Below are positions 1-6,071 of a stretch of 6,117 bases of DNA, one piece after another. This DNA is from an uncultured Actinomycetes bacterium (GTDB lineage: Bacteria; Actinomycetota; Thermoleophilia; Solirubrobacterales; Solirubrobacteraceae): contig CALAQT010000227.1 in assembly GCA_937888775.1 (NCBI GenBank), forward strand, positions 1-6,117. The letters run 5' to 3'. Every line of letters begins with the position of its first letter. Position 1 is the first letter of the stretch. The translations under genes and the position numbers were made by a program. Below the pieces are notes generated by a model, which saw only the letters and a list, made by a program, of their open reading frames with translations, searched no databases and had not been told where the DNA came from.

Positions 1-416
1 CCCAACCTTGACAAACATCACAGCGCTTGACAACCCCGAACAGGACAAGTAAGCAGTCGTGGCCAGAATCCCATGATCTGCTTGCAAACACCCGCGCAAG
101 GGCGATCTCGGCTAGCACCCGAAACTGCTTGCTCGAGCCGCCGATCTGGCAAGCGTGCGAATAGCCCGACCAAGTGCGAATCTTCAACGAACACGTGATG
201 TGCGACGCGAAGGCTTCGATCGTGCCGCTGCGAGCGCGGGGCGGACAGGGCGTCCGCCGGTCGATCCTTCCAGCGGACCTCGCGCGTACGTCGGCACCCT
301 CCTCGGCCAGTGGCAAGCCTTCGTAATCCCGCGACTGGCCCTCCGCAACACGTACAGCCGGCTTGGCGCACGAACGAGGCTACGGACACGCTCCAGATCG
401 CATCGCATGCGAGGAG
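1..416. other. Region without a recognised gene, downstream of kdpD
   Basis: I see no supportable gene here. Open frames exist on both strands, but their translations are rich in Arg, Ser and Cys, lack recognisable motifs and do not show the steady G/C third positions of the neighbouring genes. The minus-strand frames that continue past the kdpD stop were read for HisKA or HATPase remnants (an H-box such as SHDLRTPL, or N and G boxes) and none was found. The stretch is somewhat less GC-rich than the rest. Two TTGACA hexamers lie at its left edge (8-13 and 27-32, plus strand). Confidence 0.5.
27..55 (+). promoter_or_regulatory. Weak candidate promoter (TTGACA, 17 nt, TAAGCA)
   Basis: A consensus -35 hexamer TTGACA at 27-32 is followed after 17 nt by TAAGCA (50-55), a poor -10. 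A second TTGACA sits 19 nt upstream at 8-13 and has no matching -10. No gene that it would drive is visible on the plus strand, so this is only a pattern match. Confidence 0.15.
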
Positions 417-2372
417 TCACGGTTCGGAGGTGCCGGATCGCTCCGAGGCGAGCTGGTCTGCCTGAGCGCGCTCGCGAGTCTGCCGTACCGTCGTCAGGAG
501 CGTTTGCAGGAGTTCTGCGTCCTCTTCTTGGAGCCGGCTTCCGTTGACCGCGAGTACTCGCCGGTCAGCTAGCTCGATCGTGAACTGGGCTTGCTCGGGG
601 GTTTGCGGGGCGGGCGCGCCGACGGCGTCTTCGATCTCCCAGCCGCGGTCGCTGGGCCGCAGCACGGCGATCGAGTCGAGATCGAAGATCGCTCGAAGCG
701 CGGTTGTGGTTTCTGGCAGCCCCTCGGTGTCGGAGGCAAGGCGCTGCGCGAGCAGGCGGGCGAGACCAGCGGCCTCTGCGCGAGCTCGGGCGACCTGCAC
801 CCCTTGTCTGGTGAGAACGTCGACCAACACGCCGATAACGAGCGCGACGATGGCGAACACGGCCAGCGCCACGACGTCGACCAGCTGGTTGACCCGCAAG
901 CTGTAGTAGGGCCGCGTGTAGAGGAAGTCGGCGAACAGGAACCCAGCCACGGTCGTCACCCCAGCCGGGCGCCAGCCGCCGGTCACGGCGACCAGCATGA
1001 CCGCGAGCAGCATGCAGAACAGTTCCCCCGCGATCCCGAGCGAGGATCGCAGCGGCAGTAGCGCGAGCGCGAGCAACGCTGGCGCGAGCAGTGCGAGGAT
1101 CCAGGCGGCGACCCTGCGGCGAACGGGTAGGCTGACGCGGCGGGCGGGCGGCGGCTGCCCGATACGGCTTGGCTCGGTCAGCTTCGAGGGCCGGCGGGCG
1201 GGGATCACATGCACCTCGATCGCGCCGGCGCTGCCGATCGCCTGGTTGATCACCGAGCCATGCCAGAACTCGTCCCGGCGCGAGCGGCGCGTCGCGCCCA
1301 ACACCAGCTGATGAGCTTGCTCTGAGCGAACGAAGTCGAGCACCGCGGTCGCGACATCGACCGCGGCAACCTCGGCGTAGCGGCCGCCGAGCGCGAGCAG
1401 CAACCTTTGCTGACGCTCTAACCAGACCGGGGGACCGCCGACGTGCGCGCTGGGCGAGCGAACGTGCACGCCGATCAGCTCGGCACCGGATGCGGCGGCC
1501 AGTTGCGCGGCACGGCGGATCACGTGCTCGCCCTCCGCCTCGCCCGTCAGTGCCGCGACGACACGATTGGGCGGTGGCCCTGAGCGAAGGGGCAGTGCCG
1601 GACGGATAGCGGCCGCCTCGACCCGTTCGCGTCCCTCGAGCCAGCCAACCGCCAGCTCCCGCAGCGCGACCAGGTGCTCGCCGGAAAAGTAACCCGCGAG
1701 AGCTGCCCTTTCCTCGCCGTGCGCGAACACGGCACCCTCGGCGATCCGCTTGCGCAGTACCTTCGGTTCTACGTCGAGGAGATCGATGCGGTCAGCGCTG
1801 GCGACGAATGCGTCGGGGACGGTTTCGCGCTGCGCGAACCCTGTCAACGTCTCGACGGCGTCGTTGAGGCTCTCCAGGTGCTGAGCGTTGAGGTTCGTGA
1901 CCACGTCGATCCCCGCGTCCAGCAGCTCCTCCACGTCTTGCCAGCGCTTCTCAAACCGGCAACCTGGAGCGTCGCTGTGCGCAAGCTCGTCAACCAGCAC
2001 AACCGCCGGGCGCCGGCTCAGCAGCCCGTCGAGGTCCATCTCCTCAAGCGACACGCCGCGATAGGAAACCTGCCGGCGCGGCAGCACTTCCAGCCCGCCG
2101 AGCCGCGCGACCAGGTCGGGGCGATCATGCGTCTCGATCACTCCGATCAGGACATCGACACCATCCTCGGCCAGCCGCAACCCCTCCTCCAGCATCGCGA
2201 AGGTCTTGCCAACCCCGGGCGCCGCGCCGAAAAAGACGTGCAACCGGCCCCGCCGTGCTCGTGCGCCCACCGACGCGTCCTTTTCCGGCTCATCGCGGCG
2301 GGTCATTGTCGCTGGCTGCGTACTGTTGGTGGGCACCTCACGCGGGCGAGGCGACCAACTCTGCACCTGCAT
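417..2372 (-). CDS. kdpD: KdpD-type sensor protein lacking the histidine kinase core
   Basis: Membrane sensor related to KdpD, which in complete form senses potassium/osmotic state and phosphorylates KdpE. Visible domains: residues 41-250 are the KdpD cytoplasmic sensor domain, with Walker A GAAPGVGKT (49-57), the Walker B-type stretch VVLVDELAHSDAPG (124-137) and the family signature around KRWQDVEELLDAGIDV (142-157); about 268-392 is a Usp-like domain; four hydrophobic segments at roughly 421-440, 450-466, 470-486 and 496-518 match a DUF4118 membrane unit; about 530-636 looks like the GAF-like region of actinobacterial KdpDs. The protein then ends at 651 residues. Complete KdpDs run to about 850-900 and continue with HisKA and HATPase domains, which are absent here. 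The ATG at 2372 is chosen because a full AAGGAGG lies 9 nt upstream. A later ATG at 2306 would also keep all domains but has no ribosome-binding site. It overlaps the upstream usp gene by 35 nt. Family and domain order are secure; potassium as the sensed signal is inferred from the family. Confidence 0.9.
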   Translation of the reverse strand: MQVQSWSPRPREVPTNSTQPATMTRRDEPEKDASVGARARRGRLHVFFGAAPGVGKTFAMLEEGLRLAEDGVDVLIGVIETHDRPDLVARLGGLEVLPRRQVSYRGVSLEEMDLDGLLSRRPAVVLVDELAHSDAPGCRFEKRWQDVEELLDAGIDVVTNLNAQHLESLNDAVETLTGFAQRETVPDAFVASADRIDLLDVEPKVLRKRIAEGAVFAHGEERAALAGYFSGEHLVALRELAVGWLEGRERVEAAAIRPALPLRSGPPPNRVVAALTGEAEGEHVIRRAAQLAAASGAELIGVHVRSPSAHVGGPPVWLERQQRLLLALGGRYAEVAAVDVATAVLDFVRSEQAHQLVLGATRRSRRDEFWHGSVINQAIGSAGAIEVHVIPARRPSKLTEPSRIGQPPPARRVSLPVRRRVAAWILALLAPALLALALLPLRSSLGIAGELFCMLLAVMLVAVTGGWRPAGVTTVAGFLFADFLYTRPYYSLRVNQLVDVVALAVFAIVALVIGVLVDVLTRQGVQVARARAEAAGLARLLAQRLASDTEGLPETTTALRAIFDLDSIAVLRPSDRGWEIEDAVGAPAPQTPEQAQFTIELADRRVLAVNGSRLQEEDAELLQTLLTTVRQTRERAQADQLASERSGTSEP

Positions 2373-3213
2373 CCGCCTCGGCCTCCTTCCTTGCGCTCCG
2401 GGATACCACGAGCAGCGGACAACGAGCGCGCTCCGCGAGATACCTCGAAACGCTGCCGTTCACGAGCCGGCCGACATGGCCGTGGCTCCGCGAGCCGACA
2501 ATCAGAAGATCGAGCTGCTCAGCGAACGCTGCAAGCTCCTCCTTAGGCTCACCGTAGGTGACCTCGCCCTCCGCATCCGGCAAACCGCCCAGTCGAGCAA
2601 GCTTCTCGGCCATCGCACGTTTCTCGGGATTCAGCCAGTTCAGAGGAATCGACTCGCCGTAAGGGATGGCCTGCAGCGAGGACACCGCCAGCACCTTGAC
2701 CGCCGAACCGTGACGACCGGCCAGCTCCCGCGCGACCAGCAGACCCTGCTCACTCTCAAGCGACCCGTCATAGCCAACCCCGATCGTTGAGAGCCCGCCG
2801 GCGCGCGCCGCGTATCCCATCGGCGCGATCGCGACCGCGCACGGTGCGCCGCTCAGCGCCGCGAGCATGTCGCTGCCGCACAGCACCCGGCCGAGCGGCC
2901 CGCGCCGGCACGACCCGACCACCAGCAGATCGACCCTTTCAAGCTCCGCGAGACAATGCAAGCCACGACCCACCGAACGATCGCCGTACGCCACGACCGG
3001 CGCATCGAGCGAAGCGACATCGCGCTCGCGCGCCAGCAACGCGCCAGGCCGAACGGCCGGAGCTGAGCGTCGACGGTGCGCGCCGCCATACGGCAGACCT
3101 CCGGCGTACACGTGCGCAAGCGTGATCTCGGCACGAGGCGCAGCCAGCTGCCTGGCAAGGACAACCGCGTCATGCCCGCCCGCGTGACCATAGATGCCGA
3201 CAAGAACCTTCAT
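2338..3213 (-). CDS. Universal stress protein with two tandem Usp domains
   Basis: Cytoplasmic UspA-superfamily protein of 291 residues with two Usp folds. Domain 1 (1-131) opens with MKVLVGIYG and ends with a nucleotide-loop-like segment at 100-114 followed by the APCAVAIAP strand. Domain 2 (about 143-271) opens with TIGVGYDGS and has its loop at 240-254 (ending NGS) before CPLLVV. In ATP-binding Usps this loop reads G-x2-G-x9-G-[S/T]. Here the second glycine is Arg103 in domain 1 and Ser243 in domain 2, while the first G and the final G-S are kept, so ATP binding is uncertain. The ATG at 3213 is preferred because it starts exactly at the first Usp strand, overlaps the upstream stop as ATGA, and has a weak GAAG 8 nt upstream. 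An ATG two codons earlier (3219) and a longer N-terminus to 3273 are possible. It is coupled to kdpD downstream. The role is probably stress-linked regulation, perhaps acting on the adjacent KdpD; that partner is inferred from context only. Confidence 0.88.
   Translation of the reverse strand: MKVLVGIYGHAGGHDAVVLARQLAAPRAEITLAHVYAGGLPYGGAHRRRSAPAVRPGALLARERDVASLDAPVVAYGDRSVGRGLHCLAELERVDLLVVGSCRRGPLGRVLCGSDMLAALSGAPCAVAIAPMGYAARAGGLSTIGVGYDGSLESEQGLLVARELAGRHGSAVKVLAVSSLQAIPYGESIPLNWLNPEKRAMAEKLARLGGLPDAEGEVTYGEPKEELAAFAEQLDLLIVGSRSHGHVGRLVNGSVSRYLAERARCPLLVVSRSARKEAEADAGAELVASPA
2382..2388 (-). promoter_or_regulatory. Shine-Dalgarno sequence of kdpD inside the usp gene
   Basis: On the minus strand these bases read AAGGAGG, a perfect anti-16S match, 9 nt before the ATG at 2372. 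They lie in the last codons of the upstream usp gene (Lys-Glu-Ala). The site decides the kdpD start and implies that kdpD translation is coupled to that of usp. Confidence 0.7.
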
Positions 3214-3518
3214 GAACATGACTTCTCGCTTCGGTCCGGGCGCGGCCGTACACTCATCAGATCCCCCCGCCATCCGGGGCCCCCCGCGCCTGTCCGCGGC
3301 TTTCTACCGATCACCCTTGGGGCCACCAGGCGCTCGATCGCCTCTCGCTCGCGCGGCTGGTCGCTCCGCCGGCGCTGCGTGATCGCCGCTGTCTGCCTGC
3401 CAGTCTCGACCAGCAGGTCGGCCGAGCACTCCAACAGCTCCGCGAAGCGATCGGGCGTCTGCTCGCGCTCGGAGATCGACGCTAGCGTCATCAGCGGCCG
3501 GCACGTCGCGGCGGTCAT
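3210..3518 (-). CDS. Small unrecognised protein upstream of usp
   Basis: Not recognised. The frame encodes 102 residues from the ATG at 3518 and is open back to a GTG at 3635. Three observations support it: third codon positions are almost all G or C from about 3518 to 3300; residues 14-70 look like an ordinary charged helical protein (for example RFAELLECSADLLVETGR, 24-41); and the TGA stop overlaps the usp ATG as ATGA at 3213-3210. Against it: no start has a clear ribosome-binding site, and the last 25-30 residues become Gly/Pro/Arg-rich with weaker third-position bias, so the true C-terminus may be altered or the overlap fortuitous. No signal peptide or membrane segment is seen. If real, it is the first gene of a usp-kdpD operon. 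Alternatives are an N-terminally truncated relic or a start at 3491. Confidence 0.4.
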   Translation of the reverse strand: MTAATCRPLMTLASISEREQTPDRFAELLECSADLLVETGRQTAAITQRRRSDQPREREAIERLVAPRVIGRKPRTGAGGPGWRGDLMSVRPRPDRSEKSCS

Positions 3519-3949
3519 CGCTCGGTGCTGGTCGCGAGGCTGGTGAGATGGCGAAGCACTCGTCGCGCGGGGCGAGGTCCCCGGGAGGATCGAGGTCCAG
3601 ACGCAGGACGTCTGGGTGTTGGCGGTCCTGCCCACGCGGGGCAGCCCAGCGAGAAGAACTGTGTCAGCCCCGCGGGCCTGGAAGTTGCTGCTGTGTCTTC
3701 ACTGAAGAGCGACATCTTGGGCTCCGTTTCAAGGCGTTTTTCTACTCGCTCCAGTATCTCCCCGAGATGTGACGACGATGTGCCAATTCATCGCGTCGCC
3801 GTGAACCTTTTGTGAAGCATGCGAACACGTCGGTCACGCGTTGCCCCACGCAGACCACGATCCCCGTTCGACCGCGCGACAGCGAGAGCGTGACGATCTG
3901 TTCACTTCGCGGGACCGTCCGGGACTCCAGCCACGCCGGGTAACGCGCT
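3519..3949. other. Intergenic region between the usp-kdpD operon and the kdpA relic
   Basis: No gene is supported here. The middle (about 3690-3830) is the most AT-rich part of the window, as expected for a control region between divergent units. It contains a 13-bp inverted repeat, TCTTCA-C-TGAAGA, at 3696-3708 that could be a small operator. I found no convincing -35/-10 pair on the minus strand for the usp operon. A few short ATG frames, for example 24 codons from 3820, have no ribosome-binding site or recognisable product. Confidence 0.45.
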
Positions 3950-3962
3950 CTTGACGGAATCT
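3950..3962 (+). repeat. Direct repeat copy 1, CTTGACGGAATCT
   Basis: This 13-bp sequence recurs identically at 4273-4285, and the two copies bracket the kdpA relic. In this copy TTGACG (3951-3956) is followed 11 bp later by TTGATG (3962-3967), a one-turn direct repeat of the kind OmpR-family response regulators bind. It may be a KdpE-type operator or a footprint of rearrangement; the sequence does not decide between them. Confidence 0.45.
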
Positions 3963-4010
3963 TGATGTCCCGTGGCGTCCTGCACGTGGGCTTCACGGCC
4001 CGGGATTCAC

Positions 4011-4175
4011 GGTAATCGGCGGATCGCTCCACCCGGCGTCGGCACGCTGCGCACCGACACCCCCACGTTCGTCGTCTTCCTGATCGGGTTCGTCGTGATC
4101 TTCGCCGTGTTTACGTTCCTGTCCGCGCTCGTGCTGAAGCCGTTCGCGCAAGCCCTGAGCTCGCACATGTCTTGA
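4011..4175 (+). pseudogene. kdpA: C-terminal relic of KdpA, potassium-transporting ATPase subunit A
   Basis: About 54 residues matching the extreme C-terminus of KdpA, the potassium-binding and translocating subunit of the KdpFABC pump. Visible features are a basic start, GNRRIAPP, then GTLRTDTPTF, which fits the conserved G-T-[FL]-x-T-x-x-P-x-F segment of KdpA. A hydrophobic helix follows (FVVFLIGFVVIFAVFTFLSA) and the protein ends normally with a PFAQAL-type tail and TGA at 4173-4175. Full KdpA is about 550-600 residues, so about 90% is missing. Upstream of 4011 the frame is open to a GTG at 3972 but no longer resembles KdpA, and there is no ribosome-binding site. Third positions remain almost all G/C, suggesting a recent loss. 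No kdpB start or remnant follows it. The identification rests on remembered family motifs over a short length, but the match is continuous. A small expressed membrane peptide is possible but not indicated. Confidence 0.7.
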
Positions 4176-4272
4176 CGTACGACCACCGCGGCACTACCGG
4201 GCAATTCACGCGAGGTGATGGTGATGGCCGCGGGGTACGGCTCGGTCGCTGACTCGCCTGGATAAGAGCCGC

Positions 4273-4285
4273 CTTGACGGAATCT
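4273..4285 (+). repeat. Direct repeat copy 2, CTTGACGGAATCT
   Basis: Identical to 3950-3962, with a few more matching bases downstream (ATG then a C) in imperfect register. It lies about 100 bp after the kdpA relic stop and about 90 bp before the gene at 4374. TTGACG could act as a -35 element, but no good -10 follows at 16-18 nt. The second half-site seen in copy 1 is degenerate here. Confidence 0.45.
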
Positions 4286-4373
4286 GTATGCCGGGCGCGT
4301 GGATCTCTACACCTCCTCGACGGCGGCGCGCGCATACTGTGCGTGATCACGATGCGCTTCTGAAGGGAGCACC

Positions 4374-4865
4374 ATGTCCTTCGCCGCGCCATACCGAAAG
4401 GCGCTCGATCGCTACCGCCTTGACGCCGGTGGCCGCCCCGCATCGCGCGTGCCGGCGTTGCGCGCCCGCGCGCTCGCGACGGTTCGTCACGCCGCGCTGG
4501 ATCGGCGGCTCGCGGATGGCGCCGACACCACGGGTCATCGTGAGCTGACCGCGCGTGCGTGGCAGATCACGCGCGCGAGCGCGTGTGAGCGCCTCGCGAC
4601 CGCGCTCGACGCGATCCTGATCGGCGCCGAGCGGTCAGGGCCCGAGCGCGGCGCGAGCGTGCGCATCTGCCGCGAGGAGATCGAGGTCGCGCGCGGCGAG
4701 ATCCGGCGCCTCGCCCAGCGCCTGCGCGACCCGCGTCCCGTGCGTGCGCGCGGGGTCGCGCTCGCGCGCCGGCTGCTGAGCGACGGCACCGGACCGCTCT
4801 ACGTCGCCAGCGCGAACGACGAGCTGTACCGCCAGCTGCGCCGCGCAACCGTCGCGCTTGACTGA
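4374..4865 (+). CDS. Conserved-looking helical protein of unknown function
   Basis: I do not recognise this family. The product has 163 residues, is soluble, very rich in Arg and Ala, and is predicted largely helical. It has no signal peptide, membrane segment, metal-binding cluster or obvious catalytic motif. Its most protein-like blocks are a helical stretch at 59-85 (LTARAWQITRASACERLATA and onward) and the C-terminal region 100-163, containing EEIEVARGEIRRLAQRLRDP (101-120), a linker DGTGPLYVASANDELY (137-152) and a final helix. The start is firm: AAGGGAG lies 4 nt upstream of the ATG, and third-position G/C bias begins there. A CATACT at 4333-4338 could be a -10 element. The gene is followed 13 nt later by the leader ORF and epimerase gene, so it probably shares a transcript with them. 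The alternative frames across it are low-complexity Arg/Ala strings and are shadows. Confidence 0.8.
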   Translation: MSFAAPYRKALDRYRLDAGGRPASRVPALRARALATVRHAALDRRLADGADTTGHRELTARAWQITRASACERLATALDAILIGAERSGPERGASVRICREEIEVARGEIRRLAQRLRDPRPVRARGVALARRLLSDGTGPLYVASANDELYRQLRRATVALD

Positions 4866-4878
4866 CGCGGGGAGCACC

Positions 4879-4926
4879 ATGCCGTCTCAGCACGATGCCG
4901 TCCCTTCTCGTCTGGCTGTGCGATGA
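4879..4926 (+). CDS. 15-residue leader-like ORF coupled to the epimerase start
   Basis: The ORF encodes MPSQHDAVPSRLAVR and stops at TGA (4924-4926), which overlaps the epimerase ATG at 4923 as ATGA. Its initiation region GGGAGCACCATG (4870-4881) is identical over 12 nt to that of the gene at 4374, so ribosomes very likely start here. The epimerase ATG has no ribosome-binding site of its own. It could be a coupling leader, or it could be the ancestral N-terminus of the epimerase displaced by a one-base deletion, because the upstream bases are also open in the epimerase frame. Confidence 0.4.
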   Translation: MPSQHDAVPSRLAVR

Positions 4927-5934
4927 GCCCTCCCACGGCCCTCGCTCTTCCCCCGGGCGCCGCGGCAGGCATCGCGTGCATCCGCACCGACGCTACGCAG
5001 GGCGGCTTCGATTTGGTGCGTCTGCGTTCGCAGGACGCTTTCGAAGCGACCTTCGCTCCGCAGGTGGGTATGACGTGCTGCTCGCTGCGGCACGGAGGCG
5101 TCGAGCTGATTGGCGAGCGCTTCGGCTTGGCGGCCTACGCTAGCTGCGGCATCACGATGGGAATGTCGTTGATGCACCCGTGGGCCAACCGGCTCTCAAG
5201 CTGGAAGTACACCGCGTGTGGAGCGACCGTCCGCCTGCAGGTCTCGCCGCTGCTGCACACCGATCGCTGGGGCCTGCCGGTCAACGGGGTGCAGTCGTGC
5301 GGCCATGCATGGGGTCGTGGAGGACAGTGGCGCAGCGGGCGAGTCCGCATGGCTTGACGCAACGCTGCACTGCGACAGTGACCCCCGACGGCTCGAGCTG
5401 TTCCCGTTCCCGCATCGGCTTTACCTGCGCGCCGAGGTGACCGGGTGTTCCTTGTGCATCTCCACTGAGATCGAGGCAACCGGCAGCGTGCCGGTCCCCG
5501 CCTGCCTTGGATATCGCGTCTACGTGCGGCGTGAGCCGCCACCAGGTGATGCCACGATCGTCCTGCCCGCGCGCCGGCGGGTCGTGACCGACGAGCGCCT
5601 GCTGCCGACGGGCGCGATCGAGCCGCTCGAGATGACCGCCTCCACGCTCGGCGTCGATGAACTCCGCGAGGTGTTCGTGCTCGGAGCCGACCGCTGTCTG
5701 ACTGTCACATCGGGCGCACGACGACTGACGGTCGAGTCGCTCACCGGCTTTCCGCTCGCGCACGTGCGGACCGTCGTCAGTGAACCGCACGTCATGGTAG
5801 AGGCGCTGACGGCGGCGCCGGACGCACTGAGCCGCGACCTGTTCCCAGTGGCAACGTCCGGGCGACCGTACCGGGCGGCATTACGTCTGTCGGTCGAGGA
5901 TCTCTCCTCCGACCGATCGCGACTCACCGCGTGA
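4923..5934 (+). pseudogene. Aldose 1-epimerase gene broken by a single frameshift
   Basis: Mutarotase-family protein, which interconverts alpha and beta anomers of sugars such as glucose or galactose in the cytoplasm. The N-terminal part (4923-5312) carries FAPQVGMTCCSLRHGGVEL, GLAAYAS, the sugar-binding MHPWANRL (residues 84-91) and DRWGLPVNGV. The frame then breaks, and the following frame runs 5314-5931 with GAAGESAWLDATL, the VFVLGADRCLTV strand and VMVEALTAAPDAL, which matches the V-x-x-E-x-x-T-A-P-x-[ND]-A-L block with the catalytic Glu. Removing one G from the GGGG at 5311-5314 joins the halves as HAW-VVEDSG and gives 336 residues, normal for the family. Further decay signs: the catalytic His expected in G-[FY]-H-P-Y is Arg (CGC, 5515-5517), and the usual H-G after GLP is Asn-Gly. 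The gene follows the unknown gene at 4374 in the same direction. Sequencing error at the homopolymer could explain the frameshift but not the residue changes. Confidence 0.85.
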
Positions 5935-6026
5935 TCGTCGACGCCACGAGCATTCCGCTCCACGTCGCCGCTCCCAGCTTCGTCCGTGGCCCATACCCAA
6001 GCGCTCAACACGCCAGAAACGTCCGC

Positions 6027-6058
6027 CGCCCTAACTCTTATGGAGAGACTTTTGTCAA
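6027..6058 (-). promoter_or_regulatory. Candidate minus-strand promoter with an inverted repeat in its spacer
   Basis: On the minus strand TTGACA (6058-6053) is followed by an AT-richer stretch and, at about 17-18 nt, by GTTAGG/TTAGGG, a weak -10. The spacer contains the inverted repeat CTCT-N5-AGAG (6036-6048), where a repressor could sit. Downstream on that strand lies only the antisense of the epimerase gene, so any transcript would be antisense or a relic of a lost gene. Confidence 0.25.
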
Positions 6059-6071
6059 GGGCTTAACGCCG

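Noticed and set aside
18..389. Minus-strand frame in register with kdpD after its stop, considered as the missing kinase domain
   Set aside because: No H-box, N-box or G-box is present and the composition is Arg/Cys-rich. It does not resemble HisKA or HATPase.
403..412. 10-bp perfect palindrome TCGCATGCGA just after the kdpD stop
   Set aside because: It has no loop or flanking U-run for a terminator, and a palindrome of this length is common by chance in GC-rich DNA.
1674..2546. Long plus-strand open frame (about 290 codons)
   Set aside because: It is antisense to kdpD and usp, whose protein motifs are unmistakable, and its translation has no recognisable domain. Long antisense frames are expected at this GC content.
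3076..3546. Plus-strand open frame of about 156 codons across the usp start
   Set aside because: It overlaps the N-terminus of usp in antisense, is Arg/Ser-rich without motifs, and third-position bias favours the minus strand.
4176..4373. Possible kdpB remnant after the kdpA relic
   Set aside because: All three plus-strand frames were read; none matches the KdpB N-terminus and all are interrupted.
5520..6011. Minus-strand open frame downstream of the candidate promoter at 6053
   Set aside because: Its translation is Ser/Thr/Arg-rich, typical of an antisense shadow, and the plus strand carries clear epimerase motifs over the same bases.
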